From an uncultured SAR86 cluster bacterium (GTDB taxonomy: Bacteria > Pseudomonadota > Gammaproteobacteria > Magnimaribacterales > TMED112): a stretch of 52,277 nucleotides of DNA. This document shows positions 33,980 through 44,273 of the stretch, piece after piece. Location: NCBI GenBank assembly GCA_902563885.1, contig CACEYZ010000006.1, forward strand, positions 1-52,277. Direction: 5' to 3'. The position numbers were made by a program, and so were the translations under genes. The stretch's first letter is position 1. Each line of letters opens with the position of its first letter. The notes beneath the pieces were generated by a model, which searched no databases, had not been told where the DNA came from, and was given only the letters and a program-made list of their open reading frames with translations.

Positions 33980-34687
33980 TTATATTGGGAAAGATCTAAG
34001 AGTTAATTCTTGCTCATATTCAATTACCCAACCTTTATCCTCCCAACTGCCAAGAACAGCTCTGATAGAATTACCATCGACATGGTGAATAAAAGGTCTG
34101 TGAGTATGACCATGGATTAAAATATCAATATTATTTTTTTTGACGATTTCTGAAATATATTCTTGGTTAACATCCATAATGTTTTCTGGCTTATTACTGC
34201 TTTTCTCTGCGCTTTGTGCTCTCATTTCATTAGCAATTTGAACTCTCTCTTCAAGTGGCTTAGAAAGAAAATCATTGATCCACTCACTAGATCTTATTTC
34301 ATTTTTCAGTGACTGATAATGTTTATCATCAATGCAAAAAGAGTCTCCATGGGAGACCATAATGTTCTTATTGCCAGAAGAAAAAATGTACATATCTTGG
34401 AGAATTTTAATTCCCGATTTATTTTCAAATTCTTTAGCAATTAAAAAATCTCTGTTTCCAGCAATAAAGAAAACTTCTACTGAATCTGAGAGTTTTTTAA
34501 GCTGCTTAATAACTGCGAGACTATCATGGCTTTGGTCATCGTCTCCAATCCAGTATTCAAAAAGATCACCAAGAATGAAAAGTTTGGAATATTTATTTTT
34601 AGCCTGATCTAAAAAATCAAAAAACATTTGTGTTTTTTTTGGGGAATTAGAATCTAAATGTATATCTGAAATAAAACCTAATGACAT
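33980..34687 (-). CDS. lpxH: UDP-2,3-diacylglucosamine pyrophosphatase
   Basis: Lipid A synthesis: cleaves UDP-2,3-diacylglucosamine to lipid X. 235 residues (E. coli 240). Calcineurin-like metal motifs: ISDIHLD, ILGDLFEYWIGDD, GNRDFL, SHGDSFCID, IHGHTHRPFIH. Start supported by TATTAT exactly six bases before the ATG (34694-34699). Downstream of tRNA-Asn on the same strand, upstream of the umuDC SOS box by 15 bases. Confidence 0.96.
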   Translation of the reverse strand: MSLGFISDIHLDSNSPKKTQMFFDFLDQAKNKYSKLFILGDLFEYWIGDDDQSHDSLAVIKQLKKLSDSVEVFFIAGNRDFLIAKEFENKSGIKILQDMYIFSSGNKNIMVSHGDSFCIDDKHYQSLKNEIRSSEWINDFLSKPLEERVQIANEMRAQSAEKSSNKPENIMDVNQEYISEIVKKNNIDILIHGHTHRPFIHHVDGNSIRAVLGSWEDKGWVIEYEQELTLRSFPI

Positions 34688-34693
34688 AAAGAA

Positions 34694-34699
34694 ATAATA
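34694..34699 (-). promoter_or_regulatory. -10 element, leaderless start of lpxH
   Basis: TATTAT on the minus strand, then six bases (TTCTTT), then the lpxH ATG. Confidence 0.45.
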
Positions 34700-34756
34700 A
34701 ACCTTTTGAAAATTATGGAAAAGTATATAAATTACTTACAATCATACTCAGAAGAG

Positions 34757-34832
34757 TGGCTCCCCGAACTGGGCTCGAACCAGTGACCCACTGATTAACA
34801 GTCAGTTGCTCTACCAACTGAGCTATCGGGGA
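34757..34832 (-). tRNA. tRNA-Asn (GTT)
   Basis: 76 bases with CCA encoded. Acceptor stem TCCCCGA pairs with TCGGGGA; D-arm GCTCAGTTGGTAGAGC; anticodon stem CTGAC-loop-GTCAG region with loop CTGTTAA (anticodon GTT); TpsiC arm GGTTCGAGCC. A TATAAT on the minus strand at 34844-34849 lies 11 bases before the 5' end. Confidence 0.97.
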
Positions 34833-34843
34833 ACGAACTTGAG

Positions 34844-34849
34844 ATTATA
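34844..34849 (-). promoter_or_regulatory. -10 of tRNA-Asn, overlapping a plus-strand AT box for uvrB
   Basis: TATAAT for the tRNA on the minus strand; the same bases read ATTATATA on the plus strand and could serve uvrB, whose ATG is 25 bases on. No LexA box is present in this gap. Confidence 0.5.
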
Positions 34850-34874
34850 TACAACTATTTTTAAATAAAAAACA

Positions 34875-36878
34875 ATGTCTATCTTTAAAGTGTCTGCAGA
34901 TTTTAATCCAGCAGGCGATCAACCCAAAGCAATTAAAACAATTTCTGAAAATCTTAAGAGTGGATTGCTCAATCAGGTATTGCTAGGAGTTACAGGTTCT
35001 GGAAAAACTTATACGGTTGCTAAGGTTATTGAAGAGACACAAAGACCAGCGATAATAATGGCTCCAAATAAAACTTTAGCGGCTCAATTATATGGAGAAT
35101 TTAAAGATTTTTTCCCTGATAACAGAGTTGAGTATTTCATATCCTATTACGATTACTATCAACCTGAGGCATATGTTCCCTCGTCTGATACTTATATAGC
35201 AAAGGACGCCAATATAAATGAACATATTGAGCAAATGCGACTTTCTGCTACAAAGGCTCTTATAGAATCTAACGATACAATAGTAGTGGCTTCTGTTTCA
35301 GCAATATATGGTCTTGGGGATCCAAAATCTTATCTGAAAATGGTAATGAATTTAAGTCGAGGAGAAATAGTTAATCAAAGAGATATTCTTAGACAGCTCT
35401 CAACCATGCAATACTCTAGAAATGATCTAGATTTCCAGCGTGCAAACTTTAGGGTCAGAGGAAATGTAATTGATATATTCCCTGCAGAAGCAGAAAAAGA
35501 TGCAATTAGAGTAGAGCTTGAATTCGATAAAATTTCAGAAATATCCATTTTTGATCCTTTGACAGGCGCAATAATTTCCGAAGTTCCAAGAGTAACTATT
35601 TTTCCAAAGACTCATTATGTAACGCCACAAGAAAAAATAGATTTAGCCATTAAAGACATTCGTGTTGAACTAGGCGGCAGGCTCGAGGAGCTCAAAAAAA
35701 ACAATAAACTTCTTGAGGCTCAAAGGCTTGAAGAAAGAACAAATTATGATTTAGAAATGATGGCAGAATTAGGCTTTTGTAATGGTGTTGAAAACTATTC
35801 AAGATATCTCTCTGGAAGGAAGGCTGGCGAAGCACCGCCCTGTCTTTTTGATTACATACCAGAGAATGCAATTGTTTTTGTTGACGAATCTCATGTATCT
35901 GTCCCTCAAATAGGAGGAATGTTTCGTGGCGACCGCTCAAGAAAAGAAACACTTGTTGAGTATGGCTTTAGATTGCCTAGCGCATTAGATAACCGTCCAT
36001 TAAGATTTGAAGAATGGGACAACTTGGCACCACAAAGAGTCTTTATTTCAGCCACTCCAGGGAAATGGGAAAATGAGCATTTAGATGCAAAAGTTGAATT
36101 ATTGGTGAGGCCAACTGGTTTGGTTGATCCAGAAATTGAAGTAAAGCCAGCAAAGTTTCAAGTAGAAGATGTATTAGAGGAAGTGAATAAAACTACAAAG
36201 AAAGGTTTCAGAACACTCATCACAACATTAACCAAAAAAATGGCTGAAGACTTAACTGATTTCATGTATGAAAAAAATATCAGGGTTCGCTATATGCATT
36301 CAGATATAGATTCAGTTGAAAGAGTTGAGATTTTAAGAGACTTAAGATTAGGTGCTTTCGATGTATTAATCGGTATAAATCTTCTTAGAGAAGGCTTAGA
36401 TTTACCTGAAGTTGGCTTGGTAGCTGTTTTGGATGCTGATAAAGAGGGCTTTCTAAGGTCAGAGGGATCTTTAATTCAAACAATAGGTAGAGCTGCAAGA
36501 AATATAGAGGGGAAGGCAATTCTTTATGCTGACAAAGAGACAGGCTCTATTCAAAGAGCTATACAGGAAACAGCAAGAAGAAGAGATATTCAAAATAAAT
36601 ATAATGATAAGAATAAAATTACCCCAAGAACAGTCACCTCAAAGATTAAAGATGTCATGGAAGGAGCAAGGATCAAGCAAAAGCAAAAAAAGGATGATAA
36701 AAAAGATGCTGAATTTTATGATACTTCAAAAGTAGACTACCATAACATTGGCAAAGAGATTAAAAAACTCGAAAAACTAATGAGAAGTTCAGCTACAGAT
36801 TTAGATTTTGAAAAAGCAGCTTTTTATCGAGATTTGATCAAAGAGTTAAAGGAGAAAGTTTTAATAAAGAGAGCTTAG
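34875..36878 (+). CDS. uvrB: Excinuclease ABC subunit B
   Basis: Damage-verification helicase of nucleotide excision repair. 667 residues (E. coli 673). Walker [16 protein letters not shown], beta-hairpin region [16 protein letters not shown]-like [10 protein letters not shown], helicase motifs [43 protein letters not shown], and a C-terminal UVR domain ([22 protein letters not shown]). purL starts one base after its stop. Confidence 0.98.
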   Translation: MSIFKVSADFNPAGDQPKAIKTISENLKSGLLNQVLLGVTGSGKTYTVAKVIEETQRPAIIMAPNKTLAAQLYGEFKDFFPDNRVEYFISYYDYYQPEAYVPSSDTYIAKDANINEHIEQMRLSATKALIESNDTIVVASVSAIYGLGDPKSYLKMVMNLSRGEIVNQRDILRQLSTMQYSRNDLDFQRANFRVRGNVIDIFPAEAEKDAIRVELEFDKISEISIFDPLTGAIISEVPRVTIFPKTHYVTPQEKIDLAIKDIRVELGGRLEELKKNNKLLEAQRLEERTNYDLEMMAELGFCNGVENYSRYLSGRKAGEAPPCLFDYIPENAIVFVDESHVSVPQIGGMFRGDRSRKETLVEYGFRLPSALDNRPLRFEEWDNLAPQRVFISATPGKWENEHLDAKVELLVRPTGLVDPEIEVKPAKFQVEDVLEEVNKTTKKGFRTLITTLTKKMAEDLTDFMYEKNIRVRYMHSDIDSVERVEILRDLRLGAFDVLIGINLLREGLDLPEVGLVAVLDADKEGFLRSEGSLIQTIGRAARNIEGKAILYADKETGSIQRAIQETARRRDIQNKYNDKNKITPRTVTSKIKDVMEGARIKQKQKKDDKKDAEFYDTSKVDYHNIGKEIKKLEKLMRSSATDLDFEKAAFYRDLIKELKEKVLIKRA

Positions 36879-36879
36879 A

Positions 36880-39800
36880 ATGCCCAAACCAAAAATACTT
36901 TTTTTATCAGGACAAGAAATTTTTAATGAGCTTGATAAAAAAAGATATTTCGAGGCAAGTTCCTCTTCTGTGCATGCTCAATATGCTTTTATCCTCAAAG
37001 TAAATGAGCAGTTTACAGAAAATCAACTAGAACAGATAAAAAATATTCTTAACGCAATTGATCTTAATATTTCACCCTCACTAATCATTTCTCCTCGACT
37101 AGGAACAAAAAGTTCATGGTCAAGCAAATGTGAGGATATTTTTAGAAATATTGGTTTAAAAAGCATTGATAGAATTGAAAGACTAAAGGTATTTGCAGGA
37201 AATGAAAATGATTTAAAATCTGCAAAAGAAAATATCTTCGACAGAATGACAGAATCTACTTTTAAAGATTTTGAATCTGTAAAAGAGATTTTTTCAATAA
37301 CACCAAGAAAAAAACTTCAAATTTTCAATATTCATACGAATCCTCAGCTTCTCGAAAATCTTAATAAAGAATTATCCTTAGCATTAAATTCTTTTGAGAT
37401 AGATTATCTCATGGGTTTATTTAAGAAATTAGATAGAGGTATTACAGATGCGGAACTTATGATGTTTTCTCAAATAAATTCAGAACATTGCCGACATAAA
37501 ATTTTCAGATCAACCTGGCAAACAGATTTACCCTTTTCCTATGATTCATTGTTCGATGGAATTAAATCAACTACTAAAGATTCTATGGAACATGTATTGT
37601 CTGCGTATCATGATAACTCTGCAGTAATCAAATCAAATTCAAAATCTTTTTTAGAAGTTGGAGGAGACCTAAAGTACAAATTTTTCAAACAAGACGTACA
37701 TACTACAATTAAAGTTGAAACTCATAATCACCCTACTGGTATTTCGCCTTTTGAAGGTTCTGCTACAGGCTCAGGTGGTGAGATAAGAGATTGTAGTGCA
37801 ACGGGGCGAGTGGCAAGACCAAAGGCAGGATTTATTGGGTTAACTTTATCTCATCTTAGGTTAGGGAATGAACTTGAAGAATGGGAGAGTCCACTTGATA
37901 AGCCATTTTATTTAAGTTCTCCAAAAGATATCATTCTCGATGCCCCAATTGGAGCTGCAGCTTATAACAATGAGTTTGGTAGACCTGCTATATATGGCTA
38001 TTTTAGAACTCTTGAGCATGAAAAGCTTGGCTTTCATAAACCGATTATGTTAGCTGGTGGAGTGGGCTCTATAAAAGAAATACACATAGAAAAAGGGCAG
38101 CCTGAGCCAGATGATTTAGTTATTGTTTTAGGGGGCCCTAGTATGCTTATTGGTCTTGGTGGAGGCTCAGCAAGTTCTGTAAAAGGTGGATCCTCGAGCA
38201 GTGATTTAGACTTTGCATCGGTACAGAGATCTAATCCTGAAATGCAAAGAAGAGCTCAACAAGTTTTAGATAGATTCAATGCAAGAAATGCCAAAAATCC
38301 TATTAGCTTTATACATGATGTAGGAGCCGGTGGAATTTCCAATGCAATTCCCGAACTTGCAAAAGACACTAATCTAGGAGTGGCAATTCAACTTAAGAAC
38401 ATTTTTTCTGAGGATGACACTTTATCTCCGATGGAGATTTGGAGTAATGAATCCCAAGAAAGGTATGTCTTTTCAATTCCGGAAAAGAAACTAAAAGTTT
38501 TAGAGGATATTTGTAAAAGAGAGAGATGTCCTTATTCTGTTGCAGGCAAAATGACAGAACAAAAAATAATAGATGTGAAATGGGAAAATGAACAAGTTGT
38601 TTTATTAGATATAGATGATTTATTTGGAGAGATACCACTGCCTAAGCTAATTGCACAAGATTATGATAGAACAACAGAACAAGAAGAATTACCTGAAAAT
38701 AACATCGGAAAACTCATTGCAAATGTACTTAAGTACCCTGCGGTTGCATCTAAAGACTTCCTAATCACGATTGGTGATAGAACAGTAAATGGCTTGGTAT
38801 ATAGAGATCAATTAATTGGTAACAGACAAGTTCCTGTAAGTGATTATGCTATCACTTTAGATGATTATCATGCTTATTCGGGCCAAGTGTTTGCAATTGG
38901 TGAAAAACCAAATATTTCCATAGAAAATCCTGAAGCATCCGTGAGAATGTGTATGGCAGAGGCTTTAACAAATATTATTGGAGTAAAACATGACTCTCTT
39001 AAAAATATAGTTTTTTCAGCTAACTGGATGAGCTCTTCAAAAACTTCTGATGAAAGAGGAGATCTTTTAAGAGGAGTACAGGCCATTTCAAATTTGGCAA
39101 ATGAATTAGGAGTATCGATTCCGGTGGGAAAAGATTCACTCTCAATGAATGTGAACTGGGAGGATAATGGTGAAGAAAAAAGTATTACTTCTCCCATGAC
39201 ATTAAATTTAAGCGCATTTTCAAACGTTTCTGATGTAAGAGAAAGTGTAACCCCTGAGCTTTCAGAAGAGGATTCACACCTTTTACATGTATGGATAAAC
39301 GAAACTTCTAATAGAATGGGTGGTAGCGCACTTTATCAGTCTTATGGTCTTTATGGTGGCGTAACCCCTGATGTGGATAACACCAAAAGATTAGAAAGAC
39401 TATTTAATTCTATTCAAAAGCTACTTGGAAAAAAACAAATTCTAGCCACTCACGATGTTTCCGATGGTGGTATGATTGTCGCCTTATTAGAGATGGCATT
39501 TTGTAGTAATAAGGGCCTAGATATATCGCTAAATGAATCTGATAAAGATTTATTGGTGCCAAGGCTTTTTGCTGAGGAAGTTGGTGTCGTTTTAGAAGTT
39601 AAAAGTGAGGACCTTAAAGATGTAAAAGAATATTTAGCAAAAAAAGACCTCTACTTTGATGAAGTTGCAAAGAAGAATGAGAAAAAAGAAATAAATATTA
39701 CTAATTTCAACGATGAGATTTTTTCAGATAAAATTGAAAACCTCTTTGAGCTGTGGAGTGAAATGAGCAACTCTATTAAAACAATAAGAGATAACCCAGT

Positions 39801-40653
39801 TACTACAAGTGAGCAAATAGCTACTTATAAGAAAGAAGACATCTTTTTAAATCCACAAATAAATTTTGACGTCCCTAAAGCAAGTTCCAGAATTTTTTCT
39901 TCAAGACCTAAAGTTGCACTGCTTAGAGAACAAGGAATTAATGGTCATTATGATATGGCTGCAGCTTTAATGGCTTCAGGCTTTGAGATTCGTGATGTTC
40001 ATATGAGCGAGTTAGGGACAAAAGTGAAAAACTTTGATGACTGTTCAGGTTTAGTGGTTCCTGGAGGTTTTTCATATGGCGATGTTCTTGGGGCGGGTTC
40101 AGGTATGTCCAATACAATTATGCACAATGCAAAATTGAAGAGAATTTTTAAGAATTTTTTTGAAAATGAAGATAAATTTGTCTTAGGAGTATGCAATGGA
40201 TGTCAGTTTTTATCTGGCTTAAAAGATATTATTCCCGGCGCAAGTAATTGGCCAAAATTTGGAAAAAATCTTTCCAATCAATACGAATGTAGGCTTGTGC
40301 AGATAAAAATTGCTGAGAGCAGATCAATATTTTTTAAAGATATGCAAAACAGTGTGATTCCAATAATGGTTTCACATGGCGAGGGTCGTGTTGGCGTGAA
40401 TGTAAATGAAAATGTAATTGGAAACTATGTAGATTCGTCTCACAACATAGCAGAAAAGTATCCTTTGAATCCAAACGGCTCTAAAAGTGGAATAGCAGGT
40501 GTTTGTAATGAAGATGGAAGAATTACCATTATGATGCCTCATCCAGAGAGAACTTTTATGACAAAACAGTTTTCATGGGCACCTAAGGACTGGGACGAAC
40601 ATTCACCTTGGTTCAAGATGTTTGATAATGCCTATAAATTTTCTAAGAATTAA
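36880..40653 (+). CDS. purL: Phosphoribosylformylglycinamidine synthase, single-chain form
   Basis: Fourth step of purine synthesis. 1257 residues (E. coli 1295), the large gammaproteobacterial type with fused amidotransferase. Key parts: SEHCRHKIF, VETHNHPTGISPFEGSATG, LGGGSASSVKGGSSSSDLDF, HDVSDGGMIVALLEMAF, and the C-terminal glutaminase with Cys in LGVCNGCQFLSGL and His/Glu in PHPERTF. Overlaps the convergent Nudix gene end by four bases. Confidence 0.98.
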   Translation: MPKPKILFLSGQEIFNELDKKRYFEASSSSVHAQYAFILKVNEQFTENQLEQIKNILNAIDLNISPSLIISPRLGTKSSWSSKCEDIFRNIGLKSIDRIERLKVFAGNENDLKSAKENIFDRMTESTFKDFESVKEIFSITPRKKLQIFNIHTNPQLLENLNKELSLALNSFEIDYLMGLFKKLDRGITDAELMMFSQINSEHCRHKIFRSTWQTDLPFSYDSLFDGIKSTTKDSMEHVLSAYHDNSAVIKSNSKSFLEVGGDLKYKFFKQDVHTTIKVETHNHPTGISPFEGSATGSGGEIRDCSATGRVARPKAGFIGLTLSHLRLGNELEEWESPLDKPFYLSSPKDIILDAPIGAAAYNNEFGRPAIYGYFRTLEHEKLGFHKPIMLAGGVGSIKEIHIEKGQPEPDDLVIVLGGPSMLIGLGGGSASSVKGGSSSSDLDFASVQRSNPEMQRRAQQVLDRFNARNAKNPISFIHDVGAGGISNAIPELAKDTNLGVAIQLKNIFSEDDTLSPMEIWSNESQERYVFSIPEKKLKVLEDICKRERCPYSVAGKMTEQKIIDVKWENEQVVLLDIDDLFGEIPLPKLIAQDYDRTTEQEELPENNIGKLIANVLKYPAVASKDFLITIGDRTVNGLVYRDQLIGNRQVPVSDYAITLDDYHAYSGQVFAIGEKPNISIENPEASVRMCMAEALTNIIGVKHDSLKNIVFSANWMSSSKTSDERGDLLRGVQAISNLANELGVSIPVGKDSLSMNVNWEDNGEEKSITSPMTLNLSAFSNVSDVRESVTPELSEEDSHLLHVWINETSNRMGGSALYQSYGLYGGVTPDVDNTKRLERLFNSIQKLLGKKQILATHDVSDGGMIVALLEMAFCSNKGLDISLNESDKDLLVPRLFAEEVGVVLEVKSEDLKDVKEYLAKKDLYFDEVAKKNEKKEINITNFNDEIFSDKIENLFELWSEMSNSIKTIRDNPVTTSEQIATYKKEDIFLNPQINFDVPKASSRIFSSRPKVALLREQGINGHYDMAAALMASGFEIRDVHMSELGTKVKNFDDCSGLVVPGGFSYGDVLGAGSGMSNTIMHNAKLKRIFKNFFENEDKFVLGVCNGCQFLSGLKDIIPGASNWPKFGKNLSNQYECRLVQIKIAESRSIFFKDMQNSVIPIMVSHGEGRVGVNVNENVIGNYVDSSHNIAEKYPLNPNGSKSGIAGVCNEDGRITIMMPHPERTFMTKQFSWAPKDWDEHSPWFKMFDNAYKFSKN

Positions 40654-41177
40654 TATTTAAGAACTTCATTGAAAACATTATTTCTGTCTTCTTCAAGAAA
40701 TAATTGTAGAGTTCTCTTAACAGTTGGAAAAGCCAACTCATCCCAAGGAATTTCATCTATTTTGAATAATTTTACTTCACTACTTTCAGGAGTTGGCCCA
40801 AAACTAGAACCATTAATTTCACCAGTAAAAAAAGTATATATTTGATTAATATGAGGAACACTTAAGATTGTAAACAAATTTACATTTTCTACTTTTAATA
40901 GAGCTTCCTCATAAGTTTCTCTAACTGCACCTTCCTCAATACTCTCACCATTTTCAAGAAAACCTGCTGGTAATGTCCAAAACCCAGACCTTGGCTCAAT
41001 ATTTCTTTTACATAAAAGAATTTCATTATTCGAATTAAATGGTAGTACGCCAGTAACTATATTCGGATTTGAATAAAAGATTTCATTACATTGTGTACAC
41101 ACTAGTCTTTCATGAGTATCACCATCTGGGACTTTCTTCTCAATTTGTGCAGAAGAACATTTGGAACAAAAATTCAT
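40650..41177 (-). CDS. Nudix hydrolase with N-terminal zinc ribbon
   Basis: 175 residues. Zinc ribbon of two CxxC pairs (FCSKCSS, VCTQCNE), then a full Nudix box (GFLENGESIEEGAVRETYEEA, key residues G, E, R-E and E-E). Substrate unknown; a zinc ribbon plus Nudix recalls NudC, but the NudC SQPWPFPQ motif is absent, so I do not assign NADH pyrophosphatase. Start moved to the ATG at 41177, where homology begins; an ATG 20 codons upstream would run through the divergent promoter. A GGAAG lies 9 bases before the ATG. Confidence 0.88.
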   Translation of the reverse strand: MNFCSKCSSAQIEKKVPDGDTHERLVCTQCNEIFYSNPNIVTGVLPFNSNNEILLCKRNIEPRSGFWTLPAGFLENGESIEEGAVRETYEEALLKVENVNLFTILSVPHINQIYTFFTGEINGSSFGPTPESSEVKLFKIDEIPWDELAFPTVKRTLQLFLEEDRNNVFNEVLKY

Positions 41178-41192
41178 AAATTCAATCTTCCA

Positions 41193-41200
41193 ATTATAAT
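41193..41200. promoter_or_regulatory. Palindromic bidirectional -10 (ATTATAAT)
   Basis: ATTATAAT is self-complementary, giving TATAAT on both strands. Plus: six bases to the ATG at 41207. Minus: 15 bases to the Nudix ATG. Confidence 0.6.
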
Positions 41201-41206
41201 AGAGTA

Positions 41207-41731
41207 ATGATTTATAACCTAGGAACAAAAAAACCAAACTTCAATCCTGCGAGGGTTTGGATTGCTGAATCTGCAGATTTAATTGGAGATGTAATTTTAG
41301 AGCCAGATGTATCAGTTTGGTTTAACGTAACAATTCGTGGCGATAATGAAACCATAATTATTAAAGAGGGAACTAATATTCAAGATAATACGGTTATTCA
41401 TACAGATGAGGGGATAGTGGTTGAAATTGGAAAAAATGTAACTGTAGGCCATAAAGTAATCATTCATGGAGCTCAGATAGGTGAAAATTCTATTGTCGGC
41501 ATGGGCAGCATTGTTATGAACCACGCAAAAATAGGAAAAAACTCTATTTTGGGGGCTAATTCACTAGTCACAGAAAATAAATCATTTCCTGATAATTCAC
41601 TTATAATCGGTTCTCCAGCAAAAGTGGTTAGAGAATTAAGTGATGATGAAGTAAAATTACTTGCTTACAGCTCAAAGCATTACATTGAAAAATCAAAACA
41701 CTTTGCTAAGGAATTAAAAGTTGAAACTTAA
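41207..41731 (+). CDS. Gamma-class carbonic anhydrase-like hexapeptide-repeat protein
   Basis: 174 residues of left-handed beta-helix (YrdA/PaaY/CaiE group). Hexapeptide repeats through the middle; metal-binding histidines in NTVIHTDEG, TVGHKVIIHGAQIG; MGSIVMNHAKIG and GSPAKVVRELSDDE typical of the family. Enzyme activity in this group is variable, so the exact role is open. Start fixed by TATAAT plus six bases. alaS begins inside its last 11 bases. Confidence 0.92.
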   Translation: MIYNLGTKKPNFNPARVWIAESADLIGDVILEPDVSVWFNVTIRGDNETIIIKEGTNIQDNTVIHTDEGIVVEIGKNVTVGHKVIIHGAQIGENSIVGMGSIVMNHAKIGKNSILGANSLVTENKSFPDNSLIIGSPAKVVRELSDDEVKLLAYSSKHYIEKSKHFAKELKVET

Positions 41732-44267
41732 TCAAGTTAGGCAATCATTTTTAAATTATTTTAAGAATAAGAACCATAAAATTTTGCCGTCAAGTGGTTT
41801 AGTTCCAAAAGGTGACGATAGTTTATTGTTTACAAATGCTGGAATGGTTCAGTTTAAAGATACTTTTCTTGGTTTAGATAATAGAGATTATTCTGCCACT
41901 ACCTCACAAAAATGTTTACGAGTTGGTGGTAAACATAATGATCTTGAAAATGTCGGCTTCACAACAAGACATCAAACTTTCTTTGAAATGCTTGGAAACT
42001 TTAGTTTTGGTGAATATTTTAAGGAGAAGGCCATTGAATACGCATGGGAATTCTTAACTGAAGAATTAAAGCTACCTGAGGATCGCCTTTGGGTTACTGT
42101 CCATAAGGATGATAAAGAGTCTGAAGAAATCTGGCTTAAAAAAATTGGGGTGTCTTCAACAAGACTTGCAAAACTTGGTGATGATGACAATTTCTGGTCA
42201 ATGGGAGATACAGGTCCGTGTGGACCATGCTCTGAAATATTTTTTGACAACGGAAAAAACTTTGATGGAAAAGCACCAGGAGAAGGAGATACCGGAGAAA
42301 GATACATCGAAATCTGGAATTTAGTTTTTATGGAATTCAATAGAGATTCAAAAGGCAAGCTTTCTTCATTGCCTGTTAAATGTGTTGATACCGGCATGGG
42401 ACTGGAGCGAATGTGTTCAGTCATGCAGGAAGTTGGATCTAATTTCGACATAGATATTTTTAAATCCCTAAAAAATTTAATGTCTAAACATTTCTCAGAA
42501 CCTAACGATCAATCTTTAAATGTTTTAGCCGATCATGTGAGAGCAATTTTTTTCTTAATGGCAGAAAACATAATGCCTTCAAATGAAGGAAGGGGATATG
42601 TTTTAAGAAGGCTAATAAGGAGAGCTGTCAGACATGGTTATAAGATGGGTTCAAGAGATCCATTTTTATCTCAGTTTCTAACTCATCTTGAAAATGACTT
42701 TAAAGAAGATTTCGAAGATGATTTTTTAAAGTTTGAAAAAATACAAAAAGATTTACTAACTGAAGAGCAATTATTTTTTAAGACTCTAAAAACAGGCATT
42801 GAAATTTTTGAAGCAAGCATCAATGAAACAGATGGCAAGCAACTAGACGGAGCAATTGCATTCAAACTTCATGATACTTATGGATTTCCAGTCGACTTGA
42901 CTATGGCAATGGCTCAAGAAAGAGGCTTAAAAGTTGATCAAAAGGGCTTTGATAAACTTATGAAAAAACAAAGAGAGGGCTCAAAGTCTTCTTCAATGTT
43001 TAAAGTTTTAGATATTACTATTGATCCAAAAATTAATAGTGAGTTTGTTGGCTATCAAGAACAAACTGCCAAAGGAAGTTGCGTTGCTTTATTCGATGAG
43101 GAGGGAAATTCAGTCACCTCTCTATCTGGAGAGGGTTTTGCAATCTTTTCTAAAACGCCTTTTTATGCCGAATCAGGAGGGCAAGTCGCAGATATTGGAA
43201 TTTTTAAGAGCACAAACCTCAATGGAGAGATTCTGAACTGTAAGAAAGTAGGAGATTTCCATCTTCATGAAGTATCAATTGCGGAAGGATCACTGGAATT
43301 AAATGCAGGTGTTGAACTAATAATCGATTCTGAGCGAAGAGAAAAAATTGTTTCAAATCATTCGGCAACTCATCTTTTACATTCTGCTCTTAGAAAAGTA
43401 TTGGGAGAAAGTGTTGAGCAAAGAGGCTCATTAGTCAATGAAGAAAAACTTCGATTTGATTTTTCATACTCTAATAAAGTTACAAATGATCAAATAATGG
43501 AAATTGAAGATATTGTAAATTTAAAAATTGAGGAAGCTATTGATACCAAAACAGAAGTATTATCATATGAAGATGCCCTTAAAACTGGAGCTTTAGCTTT
43601 TTTTGGAGATAAATATGGCAAAAAAGTAAGAGTTGTATACATAAATGGAGATTTTTCTGTAGAATTTTGTGGAGGAACACATGTTAAAAATACCTCGGAA
43701 ATTGGTGGGTTTGCTGTTACAAATGAAACATCGGTTTCGTCTGGGGTCAGGAGGATAGAGGCAATTAGCGGAGACAAATATTACAAAGAATCACAAAATG
43801 CTTTGAAAACCCTTGAACTATTGAGTGTTAAGTTGAATGTTCCTCAAGAAAAAATTGCAGATAGAGTTGATGAGTTGTTAGAGAGCTTAAAAAATTCAAA
43901 AAAAAATAATCCAGTCATTCAGGCAAAAGAATTAAGAGATGAGCAGTGTAGTTTTTCAGGTTCTTCTGGAGTAATTAAAATTTTTGAAAATGCCTCTCTT
44001 GAAATTCTTAGGAAAGAGTCAGACAAAATAAAATCTGATAAAAAAATCGTTTTTGCTATTTGTCTAAGTACTACTGAGGATAAATTAATTTATATTGTCT
44101 CTTCTAATAATTCTGATGAAGCACCAGCATATGAAATTATTAAAGCAGTGAATGATGCTTTTGATGGCAGTGGTGGTGGCCGAGCAGATTTTGCTCAAGG
44201 CGGAAGCTCACAAAAAGAAAGTGTTGATGAAATCGTCACAAAACTTAAGGGACTTTTAAAAGGTTAA
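41721..44267 (+). CDS. alaS: Alanyl-tRNA synthetase
   Basis: Charges tRNA-Ala and edits mischarged serine or glycine. 848 residues (E. coli 876). Class II core (PSSGLVPKGDDSLLFTNAGM, GNFSFGEYFKEKAI), editing domain with HSATHLLHSALR and CGGTHVKNTSEIGG, C-terminal GGRADFAQGG. Initiates with TTG overlapping the preceding gene by 11 bases; no ATG lies near the conserved N-terminus (MKLNQVRQSFLNYF). Confidence 0.97.
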   Translation: MKLNQVRQSFLNYFKNKNHKILPSSGLVPKGDDSLLFTNAGMVQFKDTFLGLDNRDYSATTSQKCLRVGGKHNDLENVGFTTRHQTFFEMLGNFSFGEYFKEKAIEYAWEFLTEELKLPEDRLWVTVHKDDKESEEIWLKKIGVSSTRLAKLGDDDNFWSMGDTGPCGPCSEIFFDNGKNFDGKAPGEGDTGERYIEIWNLVFMEFNRDSKGKLSSLPVKCVDTGMGLERMCSVMQEVGSNFDIDIFKSLKNLMSKHFSEPNDQSLNVLADHVRAIFFLMAENIMPSNEGRGYVLRRLIRRAVRHGYKMGSRDPFLSQFLTHLENDFKEDFEDDFLKFEKIQKDLLTEEQLFFKTLKTGIEIFEASINETDGKQLDGAIAFKLHDTYGFPVDLTMAMAQERGLKVDQKGFDKLMKKQREGSKSSSMFKVLDITIDPKINSEFVGYQEQTAKGSCVALFDEEGNSVTSLSGEGFAIFSKTPFYAESGGQVADIGIFKSTNLNGEILNCKKVGDFHLHEVSIAEGSLELNAGVELIIDSERREKIVSNHSATHLLHSALRKVLGESVEQRGSLVNEEKLRFDFSYSNKVTNDQIMEIEDIVNLKIEEAIDTKTEVLSYEDALKTGALAFFGDKYGKKVRVVYINGDFSVEFCGGTHVKNTSEIGGFAVTNETSVSSGVRRIEAISGDKYYKESQNALKTLELLSVKLNVPQEKIADRVDELLESLKNSKKNNPVIQAKELRDEQCSFSGSSGVIKIFENASLEILRKESDKIKSDKKIVFAICLSTTEDKLIYIVSSNNSDEAPAYEIIKAVNDAFDGSGGGRADFAQGGSSQKESVDEIVTKLKGLLKG

Positions 44268-44273
44268 CAAAAC

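Noticed and set aside
34833-34874. LexA box upstream of uvrB
   Set aside because: No CTGT-N8-ACAG in this gap; only AT-rich -10-like sequence.
41972-42451. 159-codon open frame on the minus strand
   Set aside because: Antisense to the conserved alaS class II core; no promoter, ribosome site or protein features.
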